64,000 bases of DNA from Cunninghamia lanceolata (Eukaryota; Streptophyta; Pinopsida; Cupressales; Cupressaceae). Where the stretch lies: assembly GCA_027924645.1 (NCBI GenBank), contig BSBN01000252.1, positions 1,612,001 through 1,676,000 on the forward strand, given 5' to 3'. Position numbers and translations under genes: made by a program. Positions 23,880 through 36,015 of this stretch are shown here, piece after piece. The notes beneath the pieces were generated by a model. It was not told where the DNA came from. It ran no database searches and saw only the letters and a program-made list of their open reading frames with translations. How positions within the stretch are numbered: position 1 is the stretch's first letter; each line of letters starts with the position of its first letter.

Positions 23880-25010
23880 CCTATGAAATTTGCGTCTTTT
23901 GAGCGCAATTTCCAGTCATGCTTGGAATTTGCGATTTTGCCTTAGGATACTCTTTTGGAACTTTTCTATTCTCTTTGGCAAATGTTTGCAAATGATTTCA
24001 AATGGATCTCTTTTACAAATTTCAAGTGATTCTAAAGGATTTTTCAATGTATTTCAAGGAGGATTTCGATGTATCTTTTCACTTTGGACTAAAATCTTGA
24101 GCACTTGATTTTGTTGCATTTTCCACGAGCATGGAATTTGCGATTTTCCTTCTCCATGATGCTTGTTCTTCTTCATTGATTTCTATGATTTCTTTGCAAC
24201 ATTTCAAGGTTTTCCTTAACGTTTTCGAAGAATACTTGAGGATTTTTGACTTTTATTGATTTTTGATGAGATCCAAAAGAGGCACAATTTCCTCTCCAGC
24301 CAAGAAATTTCACATATTTTGTGATGTCAAGGATAGATCCAAATCACAAGATTCATCTCCTTTTGGATTTTGCAACTTCAAGGTCCTTGAGGATTTCGCA
24401 TTTTTCACCTCTTTGTGGCTTGTTTTTTCATATCGCCCATTTTGATAAGTTAAGGACAAAATTTCAAGTTGCAAGTTCTAGCTCTTCCAAGATTTTCGCA
24501 TTTTTTCTATGGGCTTGGATAAATTTTGGTGCACTCCTTATCATCCTAAGGATCTTCGACATCGCATTTTCCTCATACCCTTGGAATTTGCGTTTTTTTG
24601 CATCTCATGGTAGAAATTGCGACTTTGATGATCCCTTTACAAGATTTTGAGGTTTGTCTTGATGATTTTCAAAAAATTGAGATGGAATTTCATCATAAAC
24701 ACTTTGACGCTATTTCCTCCTCTTCTTTGACCTCTGGGAATTCGCAAATTTTCCAGCCTCTTGGAATTTCACATTTTCTAGTGCCTTAAGGATTTCATTC
24801 TTCATTGCATTTTTTTTTAACTAGTGGAATTTCGCATTTTTTGGTATCTCCTGGATAAGATTTATGTCGCAAGTTTGATGAGTTCGTGGAGAAATCTTAA
24901 TCGCACTTTTCTCCTTCTTGAGGAATTTTGCAATTTTTGTGATGGCTTGGAATTTCGCATTTTCCTCATGAGCCTGGAATTTGCAATTTTTTCTTACTTA
25001 GCCATTTTTC
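23880..25010. repeat. Dispersed-word array, core GGAATTT(C/G)GCATTTT
   Basis: About 13-15 copies of variants such as GGAATTTCGCATTTT, GGAATTTGCGATTTT and GATTTTCGCATTTT in 1.1 kb, with TTGAGGA/CTTGGA-type linkers. CpG or its decay products sit at the centre of the word. Occupies the U3 of the solo LTR. Confidence 0.7.
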
Positions 25011-25462
25011 AGTACCTGAAATCCTGTATATTTCAAAATATATTTAAGTATCCTATACTTTAAATATTTTGAAATATACTTTCAGGATGTTTGAGATAGG
25101 TCTCGGATCCATGAGATTTAACATGCAGATTCTAGATTTATGACGATCTACCAGATTTCAAACTTAGTCAGTTTTTAGGAGTTCAGGATATCAGACTTCA
25201 GGACATCAGACTTAGTCAATTTCAAGTTTTCAGGACATGCATCAAGATGAAGGCATAGGGATTCCTCAGTTGAATATCCATCCCTTAGGCAATTTCTTCA
25301 ATCACTTCCTGGATTTGAGCAAGAACTTGGACAAATCAATATTGCCAAACCTACAAACTCAAAGAAAACCAAAACACTAAAACAAAACTAAGACAAAAAA
25401 CGGAAAAAAGAGTGGGTCCCCATTTGCAATGGGGCGATGTGTGAAAGCGTCACAACAAGACG

Positions 25463-25642
25463 CTTGAGTATCAACAGACTTCAGCTTTATGGTGGGATGT
25501 TGATCTTGAAGATGTCATACAGATTGATTAGGAGGAGACACAGGAGGGTTTTGTGGGTGTTCCATTGGATGAGGCAACCCTTGATGTTGGCAGTGGATTA
25601 GATTTTGAGTTTGATTTAGGCGAGGATGAGGCAGAGGCATAG
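25463..25642 (+). pseudogene. C-terminal tail of the hAT transposase, separated by the LTR
   Basis: Begins one base after the target duplication and reads LEYQQTSALWWDVDLEDV, an in-frame TAG at 25529-25531, then an acidic tail with DEATLDVG and FDLGEDEAEA before a TAG at 25640-25642. A WD-x-D-E segment followed by an acidic tail is usual after the dimerisation domain of plant hAT transposases. Joining across one copy of AGACG restores continuity with the sequence ending at 21943. Confidence 0.75.
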
Positions 25643-26582
25643 CAGCAGATCTCAGATTGTCTACATTTTGTCATTTTGTACTTGTAGCCTTTCGGTCTTT
25701 TCATTTTGAATTTTTGATGTATTATGTATATGGTATCCACATTGGTAATGAAAACTCAAATTGAAATGATTAGACAATTACAGTTTTGAGTTTGTTAATT
25801 AAAATTTGTTTGTTGACTCATGTGAATTCTCAATTCAGCTCTAACATTTCATAATATGGTTCCATAATGTATATAATGAATACCTTATATATAAATAACT
25901 GAAATTTCCTATATTTTTAAAATTTCTCTATTTTTTTACTTGCTGCCCCCTGCTGTCCCCTATGAAAAGGCCTCCTATCCCCTATTTTCCTGGAAATGCA
26001 TCCCCCTATTTCCTGCCATCCTCATCTCGAAACTTGGTGTAACATAGAAAAATTCTGATCTGAATGGATTTGGTATCTATGGTTTGAGCTTCTTTCTCCT
26101 TGTTTAGGATGACACAAATATAGCCCTTACCTTGACCCCAAGACAAGTCCACCTTCCAACCTCTAGACTCCCAGTTATCAGCATACCACTTGTGGAGGTC
26201 CTTCTCTAGAGGTATTCATCTTAAGAACTTGAGAACAACAGCTTTATTCTTAAGTTGTTGTGATCGAGATTTTGTGTGCAACAGAGATGGATCCCTTTGG
26301 TGAACAACAACAATGTTTACTTCAGAGAGGCACTCTAAAGGACATGAAAGACTGTCAAGCCCTTTGGTCTGCTTCCAGCTATAATTCAAGACTGTTCTTT
26401 GTAATTTCATCAGATATGCTATTTTCTGGAGAAAAATCACTGCAGTTACCTTTACATTTAGTTAATACCACTTGTTTAAAGTATAAAACTTTCTTTCATT
26501 GGACTATCTTGTTGTTACTGCGAATGAAGGAATATGGCACTCGACTCTTGTTCAGAGAGACCACCCTAAATTTGAGTTGCTT
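25643..26582. other. Probable 3' part of the hAT element and unassigned sequence
   Basis: 25920-26030 repeats CCCCTAT/CCCCTGCTGTCCCC words of the kind seen in hAT subterminal regions. On the minus strand 26040-26440 has open, protein-like sequence crossed by stops (for example SRGWKVDLSWGQGKGY) that I cannot place. Confidence 0.3.
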
Positions 26583-26840
26583 GGCCTTGGAATATTTTGA
26601 AAGCTGCTTCTTTGAGATATGTGCTCAGAAATGGGTTTTGAGAAAACATGACTACATCCCCTGCTGACAATCCATTAAATTCCTTTCCTCTGCTGCGACA
26701 GTGTCAATAAGGGCCTTGGAATATTTTGAAAGCTGCTTCTTTGAGATATGTGCTCAGAAATGGGTTTTGAGAAAACATGACTACATCCCCTGCTGACAAT
26801 CCATTAAATTCCTTTCCTCTGCTGCGACAGTGTCAATAAG
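26583..26840. repeat. Exact 129-bp tandem duplication
   Basis: 26583-26711 and 26712-26840 appear identical base for base, beginning GGCCTTGGAATATTTTG and ending GTGTCAATAAG, with the next bases (GGCCTT) starting a third copy. Not coding in any frame I recognise. Either a recent duplication or an assembly artefact. Confidence 0.9.
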
Positions 26841-28696
26841 GGCCTTATCCTCCTGTGCATGATTGAATTGAAGTCATCAGCATCCATACTAGGTGGTCCC
26901 TGAAAGGCCAAATCTGGGGTCTATATTCTTTACTGAATTCATGCGGGCAAAGAACAGACCAAAAGGGAATTTATGCTCTGCATGTACTAGCTGCACAGAT
27001 TTTCAAAAAAACTGTTTATCCTCAAAAGAGTTGAGAACAGATTTTCAGGGACTCTAGAAATTCAGGAAAAATTGAGATATTAGTTTTAGATAAACCTTTG
27101 AAATCAAAAAATTTCTCTTGAAATCTCAGAAATCAAGAAACTCATAGAATAAATGTCATTGTATTTTTCCAGGAAAATCTTCTGAAAAACCTCTGCAATT
27201 CAAACCCTATTGTATAGTTCTAGATGATTTAGATGCAGATTCTGGTTATTTTTAGTCTGGAAATTTCTACAAAACAGTGAGGTTTTCTTCTGTTTAGAAT
27301 CAATTCTCTCCAATCAGAATACCTATGTGACCCTCTAAACCTGCTCACGATTTTAGTCCCACAAAATGGATCTCCAAGACAGTTTTCCCTGTAGGTCACC
27401 CACAAGTATCCACAGAATATGAAGGGACACCAATCACAAAATGCAGAAGAAATGAGGGAAAACCCCCACAAATCCATGTACAAAACATGCAGATTTATTT
27501 CAGATATCTTATGCCGAAGTTTGGCCCAGGTTGGCTTTGACAAGTATTCACTATTCTCTCTGACATCCAGCTGGCCAGCTCTGATTGGGTAAGAATTGCA
27601 AGGTTGGAGAAGGTAGAGAATTCATTCGTTAACTGTACAAAATTCCACACGAAACTCTCAGATAATTTTAAATTTTGAGACAAAAATATCCATGTAATCC
27701 TAAGTCAAAAACACATGAAATTCTCAGATGAAAATCTCCACAAGATTTTCGGGTCTGCTAACACTTGGATTTCTTCATCTCCTCCCAATTGTTTTCAACA
27801 AACAAATGAACAAAATATTTGCTTGGATTTATATTGAAGTCTTAAATATGGTGTCAGTATTAAGTTTACTAACATTATCTTGACTTCTATAATATAGATT
27901 GATTGGAGTAGAAAATGCTTAAAAATTAAAAAATCTAAACTATGGTAAATGAATAAAAGTTGAAATGAAGAGCTTGAAGGGATTGAGGGTGAGCAAAGAA
28001 CCCAAGGGATGGACTTGAGAACCAAGGAGGGGCTTGAAGACTCTGAAAGAAATAGCACACAAAAATCAAGAAGGGACCCTGAAGGGGGTCTTCAAGGGGC
28101 TTGAAGACTTTGAAGAAAGTAGCACACAAGAATAAGGGGGAAAGTTCATATCCAAAAATAGCTATACTGTGGGATTGGGTTCAACTTTTATTTTCCCCCA
28201 GATTTGGTACAATTAATTTGGCCATACTATATCTATATCAATAAAATATTAAAAAATATATACAAATAATCATAATAACAATATAAATATATCAACAGTA
28301 AATAAATATAAATATTAACAATAAATAAGAAATATATAAATGAGTTAATATTAAATATGTAATGTCCCCTTTTGGGATTGCCCTAAATCTTGCTCTAGAA
28401 TCACAAGTTTAATATAGTTAGGGTTTAAAACTTACCAATTAAATGCTTTAAGCAAGATAAATCCTGGTTTAGGTCCTGTAATCATGTTAGATAATATTGG
28501 AAATATAATTCATATGATCAAAACATATATAATATATTATATATTTAAACCATGTAAGATATATAACTATTTCAAGTCTATATAAATTACACAATATCTA
28601 TGGTGCATGATAGAAGATCAGCCATAATGCATAGTGGAAATTTAATCATAATAGGACTTGGATGAGAAACATGATAAGTCCACCTAAAGCTATCCA

Positions 28697-29052
28697 TACC
28701 AAGCCCAAGAACACGAGTGTCCAAACTAAGACAACCCACCTCTTGGCCCAAGTGGCAGGGGCGTCCAAACTACGACAATTCCACCCTTGGGGTGGCGTAC
28801 TTGGCGGATAAACTTGTATCTATTTTCCCTATCCATGTTACCTCACCCGTCCCTCTTATGATTGAAACTCCTTGAATCTATCCTAACAACCAGTCATAGT
28901 TTGGCTTGAAAGGAAAGCCTTGAAAGGGGCGCTTGTAAACTACTCAACCCACCTAAGCCCAAGAGCATGAGTGTCCCAAACAACCCACCCCTTGGCCCCA
29001 AGCGCAGGAACGTCAACTAAGACAATTCCATCCTCGAAGTGGCGTGCTTAGC
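28697..29052. repeat. Imperfect direct repeat, two copies about 250 bp apart
   Basis: The two copies share AAGCCCAAGA-CA-GAGTGTCC, CAACCCACC-CTTGGCCC, CAGG-CGTC, GACAATTCCA and GTGGCGT-CTT in the same order. Each copy is about 105 bp. Likely part of an old retroelement. Confidence 0.6.
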
Positions 29053-29125
29053 ATGAGAGGCCCGTAAACTGCATCACCCTAACTTGCTTCCTTCAACCCT
29101 TTGATTGATCATAGGATAAAGACAC

Positions 29126-29126
<1 letters not shown>

Positions 29127-29171
<45 letters not shown>
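29127..29171. repeat. (TA)n microsatellite, about 22 units
   Basis: Uninterrupted TA dinucleotides. Confidence 0.95.
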
Positions 29172-29174
<3 letters not shown>

Positions 29175-31325
29175 TTCAATATTAGTATTAATCTATGACA
29201 GCAGTACTATGATACATGCATGTGAGAGAATTCAAAACTTATTCATAAAATAATTACTGCACACTATCTCTAAAACTCATACTAGTTCCTATTTGCTGTT
29301 TTACTGTATGCTTGCAATTAAGTCTGATTGATATATCTGATTTGCAGATTGCCCGAGTAATAAATATTACAATGAAGATGATTGACAATTTAATATTTAG
29401 AAGATATTATCCTTTTGCGGAATTACAATAATGTATTGTCTCCCCTGATTCCAATCGATGATCCTTTGCCTTTGAGCTGTCCTTCATTTTATGCCCATGA
29501 TGGGGCTGAAGGTCACACCTTTTCATTGTAAGGCTTTCACCAAAAGACATGTTCCTTGGTTAATTGCTTAACTAATCTTGCCTTCATTAATCTCTTTAGG
29601 GATAATTAATTCCATTAATATTATCCCTTGCTAATCGCCGATCCTCCCTTAGAAGCATTCGCTGCACTATCAATTATTTCTAATTGCCTTGCAAGAGCAA
29701 ATTGTGGCTTTCCTTGCATTAATAATAATTTTTTTATACTTTTATTTTATTATTATTTTAAAACGGGGTTATCATATTAAGGAGATAGCCACGATCTCAT
29801 GGCAGGGGCATGACAATATATAAAATAAATATGCTATATATATAAAAACAAATGTGCATAAATAAAAATCTTTTGAAATCTAAAAATATAAATTGTATAG
29901 AAATCTAAAGTAGGAACCTTCTTGAAATATATACCTTCTCAAATAAATAAATAAAGGGTCATAGACTCATAGTATAAGATCCAACATCAAAAAGAGCCTT
30001 AAGACTGCCTAAGGCTCTTGTGGGCCCCTTGTTTTCCTGGGTTAAGTCTGGGTTCTGTTTCTTAGTTAGGTCCCTTAGACTGTTTAGTCTTGTGGATGCC
30101 ATTAAAATCCTTCACTCAGAAAATATATTTTGAATCAATGGTAGGATTGCAACAGCAGCAGGCGGCTTCCACCATTACAGTAGTAGACAGGGAACAACAG
30201 AAACAGTAAAGAAATGTTAAGAGTTTGGGGGCTCATTGGTGCCTTTGCCTCCAGCCTCTGCTCATTCCATCCTTTGGTAGTTGAATCCTGCCATTGGTGT
30301 TGAGGGTCAGCGATATTTCGGAAATATCTACGGATTCTGTTATGGCAAAGAAAAATGAGATATTGTACTATCTTAAGCACCTGAATATATTTCAAATATA
30401 GTCTATCCTTTGCTAGTTGAATCCTGTCATTGATGTGGAGCAGATTGCCGATGAGGATTCATAAACTCACAAACATTTATTCGTTGGCCTAGGTATTGAC
30501 CTACCTTAAGCACCGAATTACCATTCCTACTTCAATATCAAAATTCTAAATACTTATATAATTGACTGTAACGCTTCCATGCTGCATTGTTTGGAATGAT
30601 TTCCTCTTGGTTGAGTGTCGACTTTCAATCGAACAAAGTAAAATTTATGGAGTTTAATTGTGCTGAAATATATATATATATATATAAAATTTTAAATGCA
30701 CTTCTTTCACTTGGGTTCAGCTATGGTTGGGATGACCCAGGTACATCTCGGATACGTCACAAATATGCCTGGGTTGATTGTCTGATCTGTCTTGGGGCGG
30801 GCCTGGGGGAACTAGTCCTTGAATCTAGACCTAGACTCGTTTGGGCCTGGTATGAGGGCCAAGGGAAGCAAACTCGGTAATGTAGAAAAATTACCATCAC
30901 CAAGACTATGTATTTAAAGTCGATCCTTGAAATGCAGATGTATGATAGGGTTTTCTTTTAACGCATCAAGAAAAGCGGGAGTGATGAGGTCTAGGGCTCG
31001 TCTAGTCATAATTTCTTCATTCTCTCGGCTTCCTTGTAGTTGGAAAGTACAAATTTTTGGTTATTAAATGATTAAATGTGAGAATGCTGTTGGGCAATTT
31101 TCATTTTTTTCTTTTAAACTAAAGATATAAGTGATACTCTCTTCTCTCTCTGTAACTTAAAAAGAAATTTGTCAAATTTTCTTCAACCCTGTCAAGACTA
31201 GCATCTGCTTCATTTGCTTTTACTTTTTATATGGTCTGGGTTATAGATGATTTTTATTTTAAATTTACTTGAAATATAGGTAAAAGCATTTACTGTCCCG
31301 GACTTTGGATTTTTGGCCTTGGCAG

Positions 31326-31385
31326 AGTTTGTACAGGTTCTCTCCCCTAGACATTTGCGAATGCGGGTTTGGGAGCGTGGTGCAG
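31326..31385 (+). CDS. DAPF: Diaminopimelate epimerase, third-last coding exon
   Basis: Between an AG at 31324-31325 and a GTGAGC donor at 31386, the sequence reads FVQVLSPRHLRMRVWERGAG, the segment just before the catalytic thiol loop of plant DAP epimerase. The enzyme converts LL- to meso-diaminopimelate in plastid lysine synthesis. The exon begins with two bases of a Glu codon and ends with one base of a Gly codon, completed by GA of the next exon 12.5 kb away. An alternative acceptor at 31279 would keep the frame open, but the extra residues do not fit the family. Upstream exons with the substrate-binding half are not seen in the window. Confidence 0.85.
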
Positions 31386-31950
31386 GTGAGCTCTTCTTTT
31401 TCATTAAATCTGTAGTTCTATAAGCTTTTGATGGGATAATTTTGTACATTAATGTAGTCCTTTGTTTGTCTAAAGTTGCCTGTAATATTGTGCACAGTTG
31501 TTTGTTAGTCCAAGTATGTTGGATGGCATTAAAACATATATGTTGCAAACAAATTCACCTGTACAGACATTGGAGCAGTAATTTTTGGTCAACAAGTTGA
31601 AAAATAATATTACGTTTGAGTTAGTAACAGTAAAAATCATATTCACTCCACAATTTCCATTGCATAGTAGGTATGGATGACAGACTCTGGTTGGAATCCG
31701 TGATGAAGAAGGTTTTATGGCAGGAATGACAATTGGAATTTAATGCATGATTCAAGAAACTAAGGTGAAGGATAAAGTAGCGAAAACGAATGTGGAGAAT
31801 AAGGGTTGGAAGTTCAGGTGACCTGGATTTACTGCTTGTAGATGTCTCTTCTAGTAGCTCTGGTGATGGTCTTTTTCGAGGGAAGGAGTTGAAGAGGAGT
31901 GTCCAAGGAATACATGAAAGGACATAGTCTATCAATAGATATGCCAATAG

Positions 31951-32979
31951 CAGTGTTGTAGGGAGACGCGTCTCCCGATCCCTGGGACGCGTTTCCGGGT
32001 CGGGGACGCGTCTCCCGTCTCGGAGTCTCTTGCAGAGACGTCCCTCAAAGGAGGAGACGCCGCTTGACGAACCCCCGAAGTCTCCTGCACGTTTCCTCTT
32101 TGGCTGCGACTAAAAACGGGGACTTTCCATTGTTTTTTTTCCCACGCCCGAAAATGCGATCAACAGGGAAGGGGTTTCTGATTTCGCGACGTAGGGAAGG
32201 CTATTGCACTTGCACCCATAGGAAAACACCGATAGGAACTACTGACGAGTTTAGAAAATTTTCCGGCGTGAATATTTTTTACAGCGTGAGACAATTCCGG
32301 AGATAATTTGAGGGTTTTGTCGAACTGCCCTTTGATTAGGGTTTACCAGAAGTTGCCGGTTGTTTTTGTAGCGCTTTAGTTAGAATATAATTGACGGAAG
32401 TTAACGTCGGCTGTCTCAAAATAAACCGAATGGTTGTGGAAAAGAGCTTGGCCGATAAGAAGAACCGACGAGTTTAGAAAATTTCCCGGCGTGAGACAAT
32501 TCCGAGCACTATAATGCTCACATATAAAAGCCTAACGGCTAATTACTATTAGTATTTACTAATTATTAAATTAATAATTAATATTTATTATTTATTATTT
32601 ATTATTATTAATTAATATTATATATATATATATATATAATATTTTAAATTATTATTTATTATTATTAATTAATATTATATATATATATATATAATATTTT
32701 AAATTTTAACATATATATAATAATAAATATTAATTATTAATTTGTTATATAATATATGTGTTAAAAAACTTAAAATTTAAAATTAACATTATATGTGTTG
32801 ATATTAAATTATTTAATATATTTATTTATTAATATATATATTTATTAACATTATATATATATTAAATTGGCGTCTTGGCGTCTCCAAGTACCCCCGTCTC
32901 CTTTTTTTCAAAAAATGGCGTACCGGTACCGGTACTAGTCTCCCGTACCGGTACCGGTACCAGTCTCCTGGGAACCTTG
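31951..32979. mobile_element. Non-autonomous hAT-like element, 1.03 kb
   Basis: Flanked by a perfect 8-bp duplication GCCAATAG (31943-31950 and 32980-32987), the hAT length. The ends are CAGTGTTGTAGGGAGAC and, inverted, CAAGGTTCCCAGGAGAC, which match at 12 of 17 positions. Subterminal GC-rich palindromes lie at both sides: GAGACGCGTCTC copies near 31970-32010, and GTACCGGTACCGGTAC near 32920-32960. The centre (32560-32870) is AT-rich with a duplicated ATTAATTAATATTATATATA block. No transposase is encoded. It lies in the epimerase intron. Confidence 0.8.
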
Positions 32980-32987
32980 GCCAATAG

Positions 32988-34421
32988 TCATCAGCTTATG
33001 AAAGATTTTTGATGGAATAGTCATCATGCACATGATCCCAGGGCATATGAGGAAAAGATAGAGATGTCCAAGTTGACATATATATCATGACTATTGCATT
33101 TAGCATCAAATGTTTAGGTGGCACGTTAATGTGGCAAACACAATCATTAGTTTTCTTCCTTGCAATCCATAAAAAGGGGATATGGGACAAGGAAAGTACA
33201 TCAAATGTTCCAGTTCGAAGTATACTATCACTAAAGAACTGTACAAAGCTTGTGCAAGAAGAGAAGAACATGAGTGCCTTGTCCATCACAATTCCTGGCA
33301 TACAAACATGGAAGAAGGTTAAATATTGCTGTATCACCTCCCTCTTCATTTTTTTTCTCTTTCCAAGTTGGAGTATGCCATCACTAAAGAAATACACAAA
33401 GATTGAATGTCACTGCCATCCTCAAGCTGCAAGCTAGAGGACCTCATTAGATATCACAAAGTAGAAGAAAAGTAATAGTCTGTTTATTGAAAAGAGAAAA
33501 CTAATCAACATTAATCACCCCAATAAAATTTTATTGAATCATGTTTTGCACACACATACATCAAATAAATAAATATCAAAAGAAGGTACATACTATTAGG
33601 CTAATTTGTACTAGTACCTTGTTTTCACTCCACTTTATGAATCCAATATAAAATCATGCAACGTCAACATTGCACTGTGCTCTATAAATACATTGCTTAT
33701 CAAAACCTCACCGTAAGAGAAGACCAAACATCAATCTGAGTAGAATTAAAGAGCCATTTTAGTTTTTACATCTTTTCAGACATGTCATCTTGGGTATCTC
33801 TTGAAAATCCTACATAACTATTAGCAAATTCAGGCAACATATTTCTGTAACAAGATATTGCCTCCTTCCAAGAATCACAATGATTTGATTTTGTATGAGA
33901 ATTTTCTTTCTATGCCATGGCCAATTAAAAGGAAAGATGGTGCATTTTATTTGCACCTAATATATATTTCCTGTACTCACAGCTGTTGCATTGGTAAGTG
34001 ACAGGAAGCTCCTTCCTAACATTCTCAGAATGCTTCCTTACTATCTTTGGTTCAGTTCATTTCCTCTTTGCTACTTGCTATTGTGATGGAATAGAATTGG
34101 AAAGAGGCCTTATCTTTGAGTACCCTTTCAGACCAAATCATAAACATGGACAAAGGCTTTCATATCAAGATAACATGCCATGAAATTGTGACAAATACAA
34201 GTCGGTTTTCCTTACCATCAACTAGTAAGCAGAGAATTACTATAGGCCTTACAGAAATGCCACATGTTTGCTTTACCTATTCAAGGAAACATGCATAATT
34301 TAAACAAAAGAGAGCCCTCTGCTGATAGTTGGATTAAGCTTGAAAATTAAAGACATTAAAATTCTCTTTGTTTATCAGATTACAAAAATTCCTCATTTAT
34401 TTGTTCCCATTTTTATCAGAT
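32988..34421. other. Intron sequence, no gene seen
   Basis: Overlapping frames at 32996-33437 on both strands carry no motif; the stretch is ordinary intronic sequence between the hAT-like insertion and the LINE. Confidence 0.4.
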
Positions 34422-34514
34422 AACAAAAGTTTCCTTAGCTAATTTTATAATCAAACCACAAGCGCTCTGCCTCTGCATGTTTCTAGGGTTTTGTCTCGAT
34501 TCTGTTTCTGTCAC

Positions 34515-35920
34515 ATGGGGATGGAGGGTACTGCCTCGGGCAGTACCTCCGGGCCCCTGCCTGAGATGGGCGTTGACTGTTCCAAGATCTGGAAAAACGT
34601 TTTGACGGGATAGGAGAAACTTTCTCCTAAAGAAACATCTGTGGTCCCAGTACAGAAGGAAACGGTTGCAGGAACAGTTCTGGAAATACCAAATGACTTG
34701 GTTGAGGAAATTGTTGCCTCCATGGATCTCTCTCTTGTGGGTAAGTTTTTTCTCTTCGGCCTAGTATTGAGATAGTTCGGAAATGGGTTTCCAACCATTG
34801 GCACATTAAGGGTAGTGTGATAGTCATCGCTATGGCGCGGGGGCTTTTTCTCTTTCGATTTACTAGCAAAGAGGATATGATAGCTATTTTGGCAGGAGGG
34901 CCGTGGCTCTATGGTACTCACTCACTTGCTCTATGTAGTTGGTGTCCAGGGTTTGATCCCAGCACTGATTTGAATCGTACTACCCCGGTCTGGGTGAGAC
35001 TTCCAGGGTTCCCCTTGGAATACTGGGATGAAAAAGTTTTTTCTGCTATTGCTAACACCTTCGGTCAGTTTGTCACCCTGGATAACACCACTCAGACTAA
35101 ATCCCAATGTGTTTATGCTAGATTTTGTGTTAATGTGGAAGTCCACAAACCTCTTCCTATGTCCATTGATCTAAACTCGAAGTTTGGGATCTGGATGCAG
35201 CCGATTCTTTATGAAAATGCTACCACTTTTTGCCAACTCTGCAAAAAGAAGGGGCACTTGATGTCCCATTGTAAGCTCAAGAAAGTTGAGGAACCCACTA
35301 ATCAGGAAAATGAGGAGAGTAACCCTAGTTCCTCAGAGCAATCTTTGGATAAGGGATTGGATGATAATCATGATCTGTAGGGAATGGGCGGTAATGGGGA
35401 ACAAGTTATTCATCACTCTTCAAAAAATGTGTTGGTATTTGAAGATGGACAGATCCACAATGACGGGGAACAAGATCTTCAGCATTCTTCAAAAGATCCG
35501 CCGGTGTTGGCAGATGGAGAGATCCACAATGAAACCCATTTGGAAAGACAACTTCAAGTTCTTGATGATAATAATGAGGTTCGAGGTGTGATTTCAGAGG
35601 TTCAAGGTGTGATTTCAGACCCTCCTCCCCTTCCGAATAACATTTCGGAGGTTGTTCTTAATATTGGAGGGATGAGTTCTCAACCCTCTTCAAGACAGAG
35701 TCCAACTTCTACCTTCCCTGGAGTAAGGACTATTGCAAATCAGCATGCAAACGCTATTAAGGAAATATTAACCCCGAGACAGAATATTGACCCAAATCCG
35801 CCCCTTGGAGCAGGGCCCAGTGGTAAAAGTAGTGACCAAGATGATTGGATTACCCCAAAGAAGAAGGGTCGTAAGCCCAAGAAGTCTGTTGATGTTGGAA
35901 TTGATCCTAAGTTAGGATGA
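34515..35920 (+). pseudogene. LINE ORF1 (DUF4283-type domain and zinc knuckle)
   Basis: From ATG at 34515; a TAG lies near 34611 and the frame shifts near 34750 at a T-run, after which the frame holds to 35920 except for a TAG at 35378-35380. The middle matches the DUF4283-type domain of plant LINE ORF1 (FRFTSKEDM, PVWVRLPGFPLEYW). A zinc knuckle CX2CX4HX4C (CQLCKKKGHLMSHC) lies at 35231-35272. The C-terminal part has an internal near-repeat (EDGQIHNDGEQ / LADGEIHNET) and ends in a basic DDWITPKKKGRKPKK stretch. ORF1 proteins bind the element RNA and form the transposition particle. Confidence 0.85.
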
Positions 35921-36015
35921 CCATCCTTAAGGGAAACAAGACAAAGGGAGGCAGCTAGGGAGATTGCCAGTGGTAAACAGAAGACACTGGAGGTTCACTC
36001 CCAAAAACTCTTTAA

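Larger units (their letters stand above)
21944..25457 (-). mobile_element. Solo LTR, 3.5 kb, minus strand, inserted in the hAT gene
   Basis: Perfect 5-bp duplication AGACG at 21939-21943 and 25458-25462. Ends are TGTTAATGTG (left) and GTCACAACA (right). hAT coding sequence is found on both sides, which fixes the insertion independently. On the minus strand: TGTTGTGACGC tip, hairpin CCCCATT-GCAA-ATGGGG, word array 23880-25010, a 124-codon ORF 23352-23726 that I do not recognise, TATA box 22811-22818, then about 0.87 kb to the end. No internal LTR repeat seen, hence solo. Confidence 0.8.
26841..31325. other. Gene-less stretch; at least its right part is probably intron of the epimerase gene
   Basis: No exon of the diaminopimelate epimerase gene was recognised here, although earlier exons must lie somewhere to the left. 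The stretch is AT-rich and contains an imperfect direct repeat (28697-29052), a TA microsatellite, and short paired repeats near 28028 and 28096 (GGGGCTTGAAGACT). The minus-strand frames at 27229-28129 carry no motif. Confidence 0.35.

Noticed and set aside
29127..29171. TA repeat as a regulatory or structural feature
   Set aside because: Ordinary dinucleotide microsatellite.
26841..31325. Upstream exons of the epimerase gene
   Set aside because: I looked for the conserved GNPHC, MCGNG and GLGNDF segments on the plus strand and did not see them; they probably lie left of the window or within sequence I could not resolve by eye.
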